Source of the DNA: Streptomyces candidus
Lineage (GTDB): Bacteria; Actinomycetota; Actinomycetes; Streptomycetales; Streptomycetaceae
Direction: 5' to 3'
DNA: 64,000 bases
Assembly (NCBI RefSeq): GCF_014207445.1
Contig: NZ_JACHEM010000005.1
Location: forward strand, 186,001-250,000
Shown here: in pieces, positions 9,053 through 18,167 of the stretch
Layout: each line of letters opens with the position of its first letter
Position numbering within the stretch: position 1 is the stretch's first letter
Notes under the pieces: model-generated
Told to the model about the DNA's origin: nothing
What the model saw: only the letters and a program-made list of their open reading frames with translations
Database searches by the model: none
Made by a program: the position numbers and the translations under genes

Positions 9053-11875
9053 GTGCACAGGAAACTCTCCCGACCCCTCGCGGCGCTCGCCTGCACCCTG
9101 CTCGCCGCCGCGGGCGCCCTCACCGCTCAGCAGCGGCCGGCCGCGGCGGCACCCGCGGCGGCCGATGTGTTCCAGCAGGTCACCCTCGCCAAAGGGGTGG
9201 CCGAGACCGGCGAGCCGATGACGCTCGCCGTGCTGCCCGACAGATCCGTCCTGCACACCTCGCGGGACGGCACCCTGCGCCTCACGGACGCCGCCGGCAC
9301 CACCAAGGTCTCCGGCAAGCTGGATGTGTACGCGCACGACGAGGAAGGACTGCAAGGCGTCGCGGCGGACCCGGGGTTCACCGCCAACCGCTTCGTCTAC
9401 CTCTACTACGCCCCGAAGCTCACCACCCCGACCGGCGACGCCCCCGCGAGCGGCTCGGCGGCCGACTTCGCGCCGTTCGACGGGGTCAACCGGCTGTCGC
9501 GGTTCGTGCTGAAGGCGGACGGCACCCTGGACGTCGCCTCGGAGAAGAAGGTCCTCGACGTGCCCGCCAGCCGCGGACTGTGCTGTCACGTCGGCGGCGA
9601 CATCGACTTCGACGCCCAGGGCAACCTGTACCTCTCCACCGGCGACGACACCAACCCGTTCGCCTCGGACGGCTACAGCCCCCTCGACGAGCGGTCCTCC
9701 CGCAACCCCGCCTACGACGCCCAGCGTTCCTCCGGCAACACCAACGACCTGCGCGGCAAGGTGCTGCGCATCAAGGTGAACGCCGACGGCGGTTACTCCA
9801 TCCCCTCGGGCAACCTCTTCGCCCCCGGCACCGCCAAGACCCGCCCCGAGATCTACGCCATGGGCTTCCGCAACCCCTTCCGGATGAGCGTCGACAAACC
9901 CACCGGCACGGTCTACCTCGGTGACTACGGCCCCGACGCGGGCACCGCGAACCCCGGACGCGGCCCGGCCGGCCAGGTCGAGTTCAACCGGATCACCAAG
10001 GCGGGCAACTACGGCTGGCCGTACTGCACGGGCAACAACAGCGCGTACGTCGACTACGACTTCGCCACCTCGACGTCCGGCGCCGCCTTCTCCTGTGCCG
10101 CGCCCAAGAACACCTCGCCGCGCAACACCGGCCTGACCGACCTCCCCCCGGCGCAGCCCGCCTGGATCCCCTACGACGGCGGGTCGGTCCCCGAGTTCGG
10201 CTCCGGCTCGGAGTCGCCCATGGCCGGACCGGTCTACCGCTACGACGCCGCGTCCACCTCCACGGTAAAGTTCCCGCAGAGTTTCGACGGCGACTTCTTC
10301 GCCGGTGAGTTCGGCCGCCGGTGGATCAAACGCATCGAGCAGGGCGGCGACGGGACCGTACAGTCGATCAACGCCTTCCCCTGGCAGGGCACCCAGGTCA
10401 TGGACATGGCCTTCGGCCCGGACGGCGCGCTGTACGTCCTGGACTACGGCACCGGATACTTCAACGGCGACGCCAACAGCGCCCTCTACCGCATCGAGAG
10501 CGTCACCGGCGGACGCGCCCCGCTCGCCAAGGCGGCCGCCAACCGCACCTCGGGCACCGCCCCGCTCGCCGTCCAGTTCTCCTCCGCGGGCAGCTCCGAC
10601 CCCGACGGCGACCCGATCAGCCACTCCTGGAAGTTCGGCGACGGCGCCACCTCGACCGCGGCCAACCCCTCGCACACGTACACCGCCAACGGCCGCTACA
10701 CCGCGCAGCTGACCGTCTCCGACGGCACCGGCAACACCGCCACCGCCTCGGTCACCGTCACCGTCGGCAACACCGCGCCCACCGTCACGCTGGACCTGCC
10801 CTCCGACGGGTCCGTCATTGATCCGGGTGCGGCCGTCCCCTTCAAGGTGACCGTCACCGATCCCGAGGACGGCACGATCGACTGCTCCAAGGTCAAGGTC
10901 ACCTTCATCGTCGGCCACGACAGCCACGGCCACCCGCAGACCTCCGCCACCGGCTGCTCCGGCACCCTGCAGACACTGGCAGACGGCGAGCACGACCCCA
11001 ATGCGAACATCTTCGGCGTCTGGGACGCCGAGTACACCGACAAGGGCGCGAACGGCCAGCCCGCCCTGACCACCCACGACCAGAACATCAGCCAGGGCAG
11101 CAAGCGCCAGGCCGAGCACTTCGGCGGCTCCGCAGGCGTGCAGATCGTCGACAAGGCGACGGCGCACGGCGGCAAGACGGTCGGCCACATCGACAACGGC
11201 GACTGGATCTCCTTCACGCCGTACAACCTCTCGAACGTCACCCGGCTGACCGCCCGCGTCTCCTCCGGCACTTCGGGAGGCACTCTGGAGGTACGGGCCG
11301 GTTCGCCCACCGGCACCCTGCTCGGCTCGACGGCCGTCCCCGCCACCGGCGGCTGGGACGTCTTCCAGGACGTAGCGGCGAACCTCACCAACCGCCCGGC
11401 CGGCGCCACCACCCTCCACCTCGTCTTCAAGGGGGGCACCGGATCCCTCTTCGACGTCGACGACTTCACCCTCACCACCTCCGCGACCCCCGCGCCGGGT
11501 GGTGAACTCAAGGGCATCGGCGGCAAGTGCGCCGACGTCGCGAACGGTGCGAGCGCGGACGGCACCCAGATCCAGCTCTGGACGTGCAACCAGTCACCCG
11601 CCCAGAAGTGGACCCGGCACTCCGACGACACCCTGCGCGCGCTCGGCAAGTGCATGGACGTCAGCGGCGGCGGCTCGGCCGACGGGACGAAGATCCAGCT
11701 GTACGGGTGCAACGCCTCCGGTGCCCAGAAGTGGGTGCACCAGGCCGACGGCACGCTGAAGAACCCGCAGTCGGGCAAGTGCCTGGACGCGGCCGGAGTG
11801 TCCTCGGCCGACGGCACCAAGCTCCACCTGTGGACCTGCCACACCGGCGCCAACCAGAAATGGAGCCTGACGTGA
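9053..11875 (+). CDS. Secreted PQQ-dependent sugar dehydrogenase with PKD, CBM6-like and ricin-B domains
   Basis: Exported protein of 940 residues. A signal peptide (about 1-36) is followed by a glucose/sorbosone dehydrogenase beta-propeller (about 38-490; LPDRSVLHTSRDG, CCHVGGDIDFD, PEIYAMGFRNPF), a PKD domain (about 496-577), a linker domain with HDSHGHP and Cys pairs, a CBM6-like carbohydrate-binding domain (about 684-810) and a ricin-B trefoil (about 815-940, QxW repeats). It should oxidise a sugar outside the cell while bound to polysaccharide. GTG 9053 was chosen since GGAGG lies 6 bases upstream and the paralogue at 21813 starts in the same way; ATG 9047 abuts the ribosome site. The stop overlaps the next gene (GTGA). 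Confidence 0.9.
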   Translation: MHRKLSRPLAALACTLLAAAGALTAQQRPAAAAPAAADVFQQVTLAKGVAETGEPMTLAVLPDRSVLHTSRDGTLRLTDAAGTTKVSGKLDVYAHDEEGLQGVAADPGFTANRFVYLYYAPKLTTPTGDAPASGSAADFAPFDGVNRLSRFVLKADGTLDVASEKKVLDVPASRGLCCHVGGDIDFDAQGNLYLSTGDDTNPFASDGYSPLDERSSRNPAYDAQRSSGNTNDLRGKVLRIKVNADGGYSIPSGNLFAPGTAKTRPEIYAMGFRNPFRMSVDKPTGTVYLGDYGPDAGTANPGRGPAGQVEFNRITKAGNYGWPYCTGNNSAYVDYDFATSTSGAAFSCAAPKNTSPRNTGLTDLPPAQPAWIPYDGGSVPEFGSGSESPMAGPVYRYDAASTSTVKFPQSFDGDFFAGEFGRRWIKRIEQGGDGTVQSINAFPWQGTQVMDMAFGPDGALYVLDYGTGYFNGDANSALYRIESVTGGRAPLAKAAANRTSGTAPLAVQFSSAGSSDPDGDPISHSWKFGDGATSTAANPSHTYTANGRYTAQLTVSDGTGNTATASVTVTVGNTAPTVTLDLPSDGSVIDPGAAVPFKVTVTDPEDGTIDCSKVKVTFIVGHDSHGHPQTSATGCSGTLQTLADGEHDPNANIFGVWDAEYTDKGANGQPALTTHDQNISQGSKRQAEHFGGSAGVQIVDKATAHGGKTVGHIDNGDWISFTPYNLSNVTRLTARVSSGTSGGTLEVRAGSPTGTLLGSTAVPATGGWDVFQDVAANLTNRPAGATTLHLVFKGGTGSLFDVDDFTLTTSATPAPGGELKGIGGKCADVANGASADGTQIQLWTCNQSPAQKWTRHSDDTLRALGKCMDVSGGGSADGTKIQLYGCNASGAQKWVHQADGTLKNPQSGKCLDAAGVSSADGTKLHLWTCHTGANQKWSLT
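11510..11863. repeat. 354-bp direct repeat, copy 1 (ricin-B domain)
   Basis: This block encodes the whole ricin-B domain of the dehydrogenase and recurs at 13252-13605 in the next gene. I count only two base differences in 354 (C/G near 11680 and A/G near 11820). Such identity means a recent duplication or ongoing gene conversion. Confidence 0.97.
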
Positions 11876-13620
11876 GCCGACGACTCCGACGCGTCGCCTG
11901 CTGGGCCCTCTGCGGCCTGCTCGGCACCGTCGCCCTGCCCACCGCCCTCTCCACGGCGGCCCAGCCCTCCTCCCCGCCCGCCCGTGCGGCGGCGGCCGAC
12001 CCTGCGTACGACGTGCTCGTCTTCTCTCGGACCACCGGCTTCCGCCACTCCTCCATCGACGAAGGCATCAGCGCCCTGCGCGAACTGGGCGCCGCGAACA
12101 ACTTCACCGTCACGGCCACCGAGGATCCCACCGCCTTCACCCCTGCCCACCTGGCAGGGTTCGAGAGCGTCGTCTTCCTCTCCACCACCGGCGACGTCCT
12201 CAACGCCACCCAGCAGAGCGCCTTCGAGGGCTACATCGCGGCGGGCGGCGGCTACGTCGGCATCCACGCGGCGGCCGACACCGAGTACGACTGGGCCTGG
12301 TACGCGGGCCTGGCGGGAGCCCTGTTCCAGTCGCACCCGCACATCCAGCCCGCCACCGTCAAGGTCGAGGACCGCGCCCACGACGCCACCGCCCATCTCG
12401 GCCCCACCTGGCAGCGCACCGACGAGTGGTACGACTACCGCAGCAACCCGCGCACCAGCGCGCACGTCCTGGCCTCGCTCGACGAGTCCAGCTACAGCGG
12501 CGGCGGTATGGGCGGCGACCACCCGATCGCCTGGTGCAAGGACTACCAGGGCGGGCGCGCGTTCTACACCGGCGGCGGCCACACCGAGGCCTCCTACGCC
12601 GATCCGGCCTTCCGGCGCCATCTGCTCGGCGGGATCCGCTGGACCGCGGAGATGACCGAGGCCGACTGCCGCCCGGAGACCGGCTACACCACGCTGTTCG
12701 GTTCGTCGGGCACCGCCGGCTGGAAACAGGCCGGCCCCGGCTCCTTCGCGCACTCCAACGCCACTCTCACCTCCCAGGGCGGCCTGGGAATGCTCTGGCA
12801 CCAGGCCAAGGAGTACACGTCGTACTCGCTCAAGCTCGACTGGCGTCAGGCCGGTGACGACAACTCGGGTGTGTTCGTGGGCTTCCCGGCCTCCGACGAC
12901 CCCTGGTCGGCCGTCAACAACGGCTACGAGATCCAGATCGACTCCACGGACGCCGCCGACCGCACCACCGGTGCCGTCTACGGCTACAAGTCCGCCGACC
13001 TCGCGGCCCGCGACGCGGCCCTGAACCCGCCGGGGGAGTGGAACACCTACGAGATCCGCGTGGAGGGGGAGCGGCTCCAGCTGTTCCTCAACGGCCGCAA
13101 AATCAACGACTTCACCAACACCGACCCCGCCCGCAGCCTCCAGCAGGGCCACATCGGCCTGCAGAACCACGGCGACGGCGACGACGTGTCCTTCCGCAAC
13201 ATCCGCATCAAGGAACTCGGCGGCACCCCCGGCCCGCGCGAGGGCGAGATCAAGGGCATCGGCGGCAAGTGCGCCGACGTCGCGAACGGTGCGAGCGCGG
13301 ACGGCACCCAGATCCAGCTCTGGACGTGCAACCAGTCACCCGCCCAGAAGTGGACCCGGCACTCCGACGACACCCTGCGCGCGCTCGGCAAGTGCATGGA
13401 CGTCAGCGGCGGCGGCTCGGCGGACGGGACGAAGATCCAGCTGTACGGGTGCAACGCCTCCGGTGCCCAGAAGTGGGTGCACCAGGCCGACGGCACGCTG
13501 AAGAACCCGCAGTCGGGCAAGTGCCTGGACGCGGCCGGAGTGTCCTCGGCCGACGGCACCAGGCTCCACCTGTGGACCTGCCACACCGGCGCCAACCAGA
13601 AATGGGCCCTCCCCGCCTGA
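11872..13620 (+). CDS. Secreted ThuA domain plus DUF1080 (3-keto-glycoside hydrolase-like) protein with ricin-B domain
   Basis: Exported protein of 582 residues, translationally coupled to the dehydrogenase (GTGA overlap, TGGAGC upstream). After a signal peptide come a ThuA/glutamine-amidotransferase-like domain (about 46-261; VLVFSRTTGFRHSSI, GGGYVGIHAAADTEY, DHPIAWC), a DUF1080 jelly-roll (about 270-455; NSGVFVGFPASDDPW, GYEIQIDSTD, IGLQNHG) and a ricin-B trefoil (about 460-582). DUF1080 members have been shown to hydrolyse 3-keto-glycosides, and ThuA is linked to trehalose use through keto-sugars. It may therefore act on the oxidised product of its partner; that order of action is inferred. 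Confidence 0.88.
   Translation: MSRRLRRVACWALCGLLGTVALPTALSTAAQPSSPPARAAAADPAYDVLVFSRTTGFRHSSIDEGISALRELGAANNFTVTATEDPTAFTPAHLAGFESVVFLSTTGDVLNATQQSAFEGYIAAGGGYVGIHAAADTEYDWAWYAGLAGALFQSHPHIQPATVKVEDRAHDATAHLGPTWQRTDEWYDYRSNPRTSAHVLASLDESSYSGGGMGGDHPIAWCKDYQGGRAFYTGGGHTEASYADPAFRRHLLGGIRWTAEMTEADCRPETGYTTLFGSSGTAGWKQAGPGSFAHSNATLTSQGGLGMLWHQAKEYTSYSLKLDWRQAGDDNSGVFVGFPASDDPWSAVNNGYEIQIDSTDAADRTTGAVYGYKSADLAARDAALNPPGEWNTYEIRVEGERLQLFLNGRKINDFTNTDPARSLQQGHIGLQNHGDGDDVSFRNIRIKELGGTPGPREGEIKGIGGKCADVANGASADGTQIQLWTCNQSPAQKWTRHSDDTLRALGKCMDVSGGGSADGTKIQLYGCNASGAQKWVHQADGTLKNPQSGKCLDAAGVSSADGTRLHLWTCHTGANQKWALPA
13252..13605. repeat. 354-bp direct repeat, copy 2 (ricin-B domain)
   Basis: Second copy of the ricin-B block at 11510-11863, in frame at the C-terminus of the ThuA-DUF1080 protein. 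The copies diverge sharply just outside these limits (Glu-Ile against Glu-Leu before, Ala-Leu against Ser-Leu after), which marks the duplicated unit as the domain itself. Confidence 0.97.
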
Positions 13621-13635
13621 GCGGCCCACCTGACA

Positions 13636-13666
13636 CCGCCGTCACCGTGGAGGACGGTGACGGCGG
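13636..13666 (+). terminator. Strong hairpin terminator after the ThuA-DUF1080 gene
   Basis: A perfect 13-bp stem (CCGCCGTCACCGT and its complement) with a 5-base loop begins 16 bases after the stop. No U-tract follows, as is usual in Streptomyces. It closes the two-gene secreted operon. Confidence 0.85.
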
Positions 13667-13919
13667 GACCGGCCGCACGATCGGGCCGGTGACGGCGGTG
13701 GGACGCGACGCCGAAGCGTCCCGCCGCCGTACCTCCAAGCGTTCCCGGCACGTGCTCTGCGGCGGACCGGGCCTGCGCCGCGGATCCCGCCCGCCTCGGG
13801 CCCGGGTCCTCCGGCGCGGACACGGCGTCGCGGCTCGTTTCGCCCAGCCGGTGCCATCGGGCCCTCCGCACGGCCGCTGTGCTTCCGGCCGCGCGGGGGA
13901 TTTCCGGGCCTGCCCCGCC

Positions 13920-13951
13920 TCTTTGTCTTTCCGGTGGAGAAAGTTGCGGTG
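13920..13951. promoter_or_regulatory. Putative operator 2 of the sugar-oxidation regulon (upstream of ROK gene)
   Basis: CTTTGTC-N9-GAGAAAG at 13921-13943 has the same half-sites, spacing and following GTTGC as the site at 8855. It lies about 117 bases before the ROK regulator start, consistent with autoregulation. The remaining gap 13667-14060 shows no gene. Confidence 0.6.
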
Positions 13952-14060
13952 GATTCTGGCGCAAGTTCTTCCCAGTCCCGGCACCCGCTGCTACGTTCCC
14001 CTCCAAAGCCCGCACACCCGGTGAAGCCGGGGGCGGCCGAAGATGCGACAGGAGGGGCAC

Positions 14061-15251
14061 GTGAGGCGCATGACGGCTCGACCCGCGAACGCGCACCAGG
14101 CACGACTTCTCCGCCTGCTGCGCGACGGCGGCCCCAACTCCCGTGCCCGGCTGGGCGATCAGGTCGACCTCTCGCGCTCCAAGCTCGCCGTCGAGGTCGA
14201 CCGCCTGCTCGAAACGGGACTGGTCGTCGCCGACGGGCTCGCCGCCTCGCGGGGCGGACGCCGCTCGCACAACATCCGCCTCGCCCCCGGACTCCGGTTC
14301 CTCGGCGTCGACATCGGGGCCACTTCCGTCGACGTGGCCGTCACCAACGCCGAGCTGGAGATCCTGGGCCACCTCAACCACCCCATGGACGTCCGCGAGG
14401 GCCCGGTCGCCGTCTTCGAGCAGGCTCTCGCCATGGCCGCCAAACTCAAGGCGTCCGGCATCGCGGAAGGTTTCGACGGGGCGGGCATCGGCGTCCCCGG
14501 CCCGGTCCGTTTCCCCGAGGGCGTTCCGGTGGCCCCGCCGATCATGCCCGGCTGGGACGGATTCCCGGTCCGCGAGGCGCTCAGTCAGGAACTGGGCTGC
14601 CCGGTGATGGTCGACAACGACGTGAACCTGATGGCGATGGGAGAGCAGCACGCGGGCGTCGCCCGTTCCGTGGACGACTTCCTGTGCGTGAAGATCGGCA
14701 CCGGCATCGGCTGCGGCATCGTCGTCGGCGGCGAGGTCTACCGGGGGACGACGGGCAGCGCCGGCGACATCGGCCACATCCAGGTCGAACCCGAGGGCCG
14801 CCCGTGTGCGTGCGGCAACAGGGGCTGTCTGGAAGCGCACTTCAGCGGTGCCGCCCTGGCCCGTGACGCCGAAACCGCCGCCCGCGCGGGACACTCCGCG
14901 GAACTCGCCGGACGTCTTGAGGCGGCGGGCCGACTCAGCGGCGCTGACGTGGCGGCGGCAGCGGCGGCCGGGGACGCCACCTCCCTGGACCTCATCCGCG
15001 AGGGCGGCAACCGGGTCGGCCAGGTCATCGCCGGACTCGTCAGCTTCTTCAACCCCGGCCTGGTGGTGATCGGCGGTGGCGTGACGGGCCTCGGCCACAA
15101 CCTCCTGGCCAGTGTCCGCACCCAGGTCTACCGCCAGTCGCTGCCGCTGGCCACCGGCAACCTCCCCATCGTCCTGGGCGAACTGGGTCCCGCGGCCGGC
15201 GTCACCGGCGCTGCCCGACTGATCAGCGACCACGTCTTCTCCCCGGCCTGA
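14061..15251 (+). CDS. ROK family transcriptional repressor
   Basis: Sugar-responsive regulator of 396 residues: a winged-helix DNA-binding domain (about 5-65; HQARLLRLLRDGGPNSRARL) fused to a ROK sugar-kinase-like domain (LGVDIGATSVDVAV phosphate loop; IGTGIGCGIVV; zinc motif CACGNRGCLEA). ROK repressors bind operators and release them on binding a sugar or sugar phosphate. GTG 14061 was chosen since GGAGG lies 5 bases upstream; ATG 14043 overlaps that site. It precedes the ABC importer and probably controls it and the flanking dehydrogenase genes through the shared dyad. Its effector is presumably the imported sugar or a metabolite of it. Confidence 0.9.
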   Translation: MRRMTARPANAHQARLLRLLRDGGPNSRARLGDQVDLSRSKLAVEVDRLLETGLVVADGLAASRGGRRSHNIRLAPGLRFLGVDIGATSVDVAVTNAELEILGHLNHPMDVREGPVAVFEQALAMAAKLKASGIAEGFDGAGIGVPGPVRFPEGVPVAPPIMPGWDGFPVREALSQELGCPVMVDNDVNLMAMGEQHAGVARSVDDFLCVKIGTGIGCGIVVGGEVYRGTTGSAGDIGHIQVEPEGRPCACGNRGCLEAHFSGAALARDAETAARAGHSAELAGRLEAAGRLSGADVAAAAAAGDATSLDLIREGGNRVGQVIAGLVSFFNPGLVVIGGGVTGLGHNLLASVRTQVYRQSLPLATGNLPIVLGELGPAAGVTGAARLISDHVFSPA

Positions 15252-15289
15252 CCCCGGCCGGCCGCACGACGCGCGGCCCCCGGCACACC

Positions 15290-15490
15290 ACACCCGGGGG
15301 CCCTCGTACGGCTCACCACCACCCCGCACCACCCAAACCGCACCACTGTCACCACCCGCACCACCGGCAAGTTCACGCCACTAGTGACACCTGCATCATC
15401 CGAGCACCGTTCGTATCACCCGTACCACCAGCACCTTTCGCACCACCGCCACGCAGTCCGCACCACACCCGAACCTGGCACCGCCCTGTC
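15290..15490 (+). other. C/A-rich, G-poor leader before the ABC importer operon
   Basis: The 272-base gap 15252-15523 contains an irregular run of CACC/GCACCACC units with very few G residues on the coding strand, unlike surrounding DNA. An unstructured C-rich RNA of this kind resembles a Rho utilisation site. No hairpin or regulon dyad was found here. Function is speculative. Confidence 0.4.
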
Positions 15491-15523
15491 CGCTCACGGC
15501 CGTATCCGCCGAGGGGAATCGTC

Positions 15524-17083
15524 ATGGCACCAGAGCACGCGGCACCACCCACAGCACCCCCGCCCCCGGCGGGCCCCCTCCTCACCATGTCCGGAATCAC
15601 CAAGTCCTTCCCCGGCGTCCGCGCCCTCGACGGCGTCGACCTGGAAGTACTGCCCGGCGAAGTGCACTGCCTCCTCGGCCAGAACGGCGCGGGCAAGTCC
15701 ACTCTCATAAAGGTCCTCGCGGGCGCCCACCAGCCCGACGGCGGCCGGATCACCTGGGGCGGCGAGACCGTGGCCCTCAAGTCGCCGATCGCCGCCATGC
15801 GCCTGGGCATCGCCACCATCTACCAGGAACTGGACCTGGTGGAGGGCCTGTCCGTGGCCGAGAACGTCTTCCTCGGCCACGAGCCGACCACCGCCGGGTT
15901 CGTCGTACGCGGCAGGACCGCCCGCACCTCAGCCGCGGCGCTCCTCGCCCGCCTCGGCCATCCCGAGGTCGACCCCGGGCGGCTCGTCGGTTCCCTGTCC
16001 GCGGCCCAGCAGCAGATCGTCTCGATGGCGCGGGCGCTCTCCCACGACGTGCGCCTCATCGTGATGGACGAACCCTCCGCCGCCCTCGACCCCGACGAGG
16101 TCGACAACCTCTTCCGCATCGTGGCCGCCCTGACCGCCGACGGCGTGGCCGTCGTCTACATCTCGCACCGGCTGGAGGAGATCCGCCGCATCGGCGACCG
16201 CGTCACCGTCCTGAAGGACGGCCGGGCGGTGGCCGTGGGCCTGCCCGCACGCGACACCCCGACCCGCGACATCGTGTCCCTGATGACCGGGCGCAACGTG
16301 GAGCACGCCTTCCCGCAGCGCCCGCAGCCGGTCGGCCAGACGTCGGCGGCGCCCGTACTGAGCGTCCAAGGACTGGCGCGGCAGGGCGAGTTCGAGGCCA
16401 TCGACCTGGATGTGCGCCCCGGCGAGATCGTCGGACTGGCAGGACTCGTCGGCTCGGGCCGCTCGGAGATCCTGGAAACCATCTACGGGGCCCGCCGGCC
16501 GACCTCGGGCCACGTCGTCGTCGACGGAAACCGGCTGCGCACCGGCAGTGTCCGTGCGGCGGTACGGGCAGGCATCGGTCTGGCCCCCGAGGAACGCAAG
16601 GCGCAGGCCCTGCTCATGCTGGAGTCCGTCACCCGCAACGTCTCCGTCTCGACCCTGTCCCGCTTCTCGCGCGGCGGCTGGATCGACCGCGGCACCGAAC
16701 GCTCCGCGGCTCAACAGGCCACCCGGAAGCTGTCGTTGCGGCCCGACCGGCCCGAGGCGCGGATCCGTACCCTCTCCGGCGGCAACCAGCAGAAGGCCGT
16801 ACTGGCCCGCTGGCTCCTGCGCGGCTGCCGCGTCCTGCTGCTCGACGAACCGACCCGCGGGGTCGACGTCGGCGCGCGGGCGGAGTTGTACGCGGTGATC
16901 CGCCGCCTCGCCGACGAGGGGCTGGCCGTGCTCCTCGTGTCCAGTGAGGTTCCCGAAGTGCTGGGGCTCGCAGACAGGGTGCTGGTCCTGCGCGAAGGGC
17001 GACTGGTGCACACCGCGCCCGCGCACGAACTCGACGAACACCGCGTGCTCGACCTCGTCATGGAAGGGAGCCCCGCCGCATGA
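15524..17083 (+). CDS. Sugar ABC transporter ATP-binding protein, RbsA/XylG type
   Basis: Cytoplasmic ATPase of 519 residues with two fused ABC domains, the layout of ribose, xylose and inositol-type importers. The first domain has Walker A GQNGAGKST, a degenerate signature (LSAAQQQIVSMARAL) and Walker B LIVMDEPSAAL. The second has a degenerate Walker A (GLVGSGRSE) but an intact signature LSGGNQQKAVLARWL and VLLLDEPTRGVD, as usual for this family. ATG follows GAGGGGA. Its stop overlaps the permease start (ATGA). Confidence 0.92.
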   Translation: MAPEHAAPPTAPPPPAGPLLTMSGITKSFPGVRALDGVDLEVLPGEVHCLLGQNGAGKSTLIKVLAGAHQPDGGRITWGGETVALKSPIAAMRLGIATIYQELDLVEGLSVAENVFLGHEPTTAGFVVRGRTARTSAAALLARLGHPEVDPGRLVGSLSAAQQQIVSMARALSHDVRLIVMDEPSAALDPDEVDNLFRIVAALTADGVAVVYISHRLEEIRRIGDRVTVLKDGRAVAVGLPARDTPTRDIVSLMTGRNVEHAFPQRPQPVGQTSAAPVLSVQGLARQGEFEAIDLDVRPGEIVGLAGLVGSGRSEILETIYGARRPTSGHVVVDGNRLRTGSVRAAVRAGIGLAPEERKAQALLMLESVTRNVSVSTLSRFSRGGWIDRGTERSAAQQATRKLSLRPDRPEARIRTLSGGNQQKAVLARWLLRGCRVLLLDEPTRGVDVGARAELYAVIRRLADEGLAVLLVSSEVPEVLGLADRVLVLREGRLVHTAPAHELDEHRVLDLVMEGSPAA

Positions 17084-18114
17084 CCCACTCCGACGTCTCC
17101 GACGCGTCCGAAGTCAAGCCGCAGGACGGCATCACGTCACCCCCGCACAAGAGCGGCAGGCGGCCGCTCGGGCTCCGGCTCGATCTGCGCAACCTCTCCC
17201 TCCTCGGCGTCCTGGCCGTCCTGATCGCGGTCGGCGGGATCACCAAACCCGACCAGTTCCTGGACACGGGAAACCTGCAACTCGTCCTGACCCAGGCGTC
17301 GGTGATCGGCGTCGTCACCGTCGGCATGACCTTCGTCATCATCAGCGGCGGCATCGACCTATCCGTCGGCGCGATCGTCGCCCTGGCCTCCGTGTGGGCG
17401 ACGACCGTGGCCACCCAGGAGTACGGTTTCGCGGGCATCCTCTTCACCGCGGTGATCGTCGGCACGGCCTGCGGACTCGTCAACGGAGTCCTTATCGCGT
17501 ACGGCCGGCTGGTGCCCTTCATCGCCACTCTCGCCATGCTCGCCTCCGCCCGTGGCCTGGCGCTCCAGATCACCGGCGGCACGACCCAGATCGTCACCGT
17601 CGACTCCGTGCTCGACCTCGGCATCCCGGACGCCTACGTCCTGGGCATCCCGCCGCTGGTCCTCGTCTTCGCGCTGGTGACCGTCGTCGGCTGGCTGATC
17701 CTCAACCGCACAACCTTCGGCCGACGTACCGTCGCGGTCGGCGGCAACGCGGAAGCCGCCCGGCTCGCCGGCATCGACGTACGGCGTCAGCGTCTCTACC
17801 TCTACCTGCTCTCCGGACTGTGCTGCGGCATCGCCGCCTTCATGCTGATCGTCCTGTCGGGCTCCGGCCAGAACACCAACGGCAACCTGTACGAACTCGA
17901 CGCCATCGCCGCCGCGATCATCGGCGGCACCCTGCTCACGGGCGGCCGCGGCACCATCGTCGGCTCCGTCCTCGGCGTACTCGTCTTCACGACGATCACC
18001 AACATCTTCGCCCTCAACAACCTCCAGAGCGACGTCCAGCAGATCGCGAAGGGCGCGATCATCGTCGCCGCCGTTCTGGTCCAGCGGCGCACCGTGCGCG
18101 ACGAGCACGCCTGA
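17080..18114 (+). CDS. Sugar ABC transporter permease, RbsC type
   Basis: Integral membrane permease of 344 residues with about eight to ten hydrophobic segments. It carries the family block GMTFVIISGGIDLSVGAIVA and the conserved GRRTVAVGGNAEAARLAGI loop. It is translationally coupled to the ATPase. The family imports ribose, xylose, inositol and related compounds; the specific substrate cannot be read from the sequence. Confidence 0.92.
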   Translation: MTHSDVSDASEVKPQDGITSPPHKSGRRPLGLRLDLRNLSLLGVLAVLIAVGGITKPDQFLDTGNLQLVLTQASVIGVVTVGMTFVIISGGIDLSVGAIVALASVWATTVATQEYGFAGILFTAVIVGTACGLVNGVLIAYGRLVPFIATLAMLASARGLALQITGGTTQIVTVDSVLDLGIPDAYVLGIPPLVLVFALVTVVGWLILNRTTFGRRTVAVGGNAEAARLAGIDVRRQRLYLYLLSGLCCGIAAFMLIVLSGSGQNTNGNLYELDAIAAAIIGGTLLTGGRGTIVGSVLGVLVFTTITNIFALNNLQSDVQQIAKGAIIVAAVLVQRRTVRDEHA

Positions 18115-18167
18115 CGCCCGCCCCCGCCCGAGCCAGTTGACCACCCGAGTCGAAGGGTCCGACCGTC

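Noticed and set aside
9047..11875. Dehydrogenase gene starting at ATG 9047 or farther upstream
   Set aside because: GGAGG ends at 9046, leaving no spacing; GTG 9053 has 6 bases and matches the start of the paralogue at 21813.
11510..13605. Mobile element or recombination site ends
   Set aside because: The direct repeats are complete in-frame ricin-B domains; no transposase, inverted ends or target duplication is present.
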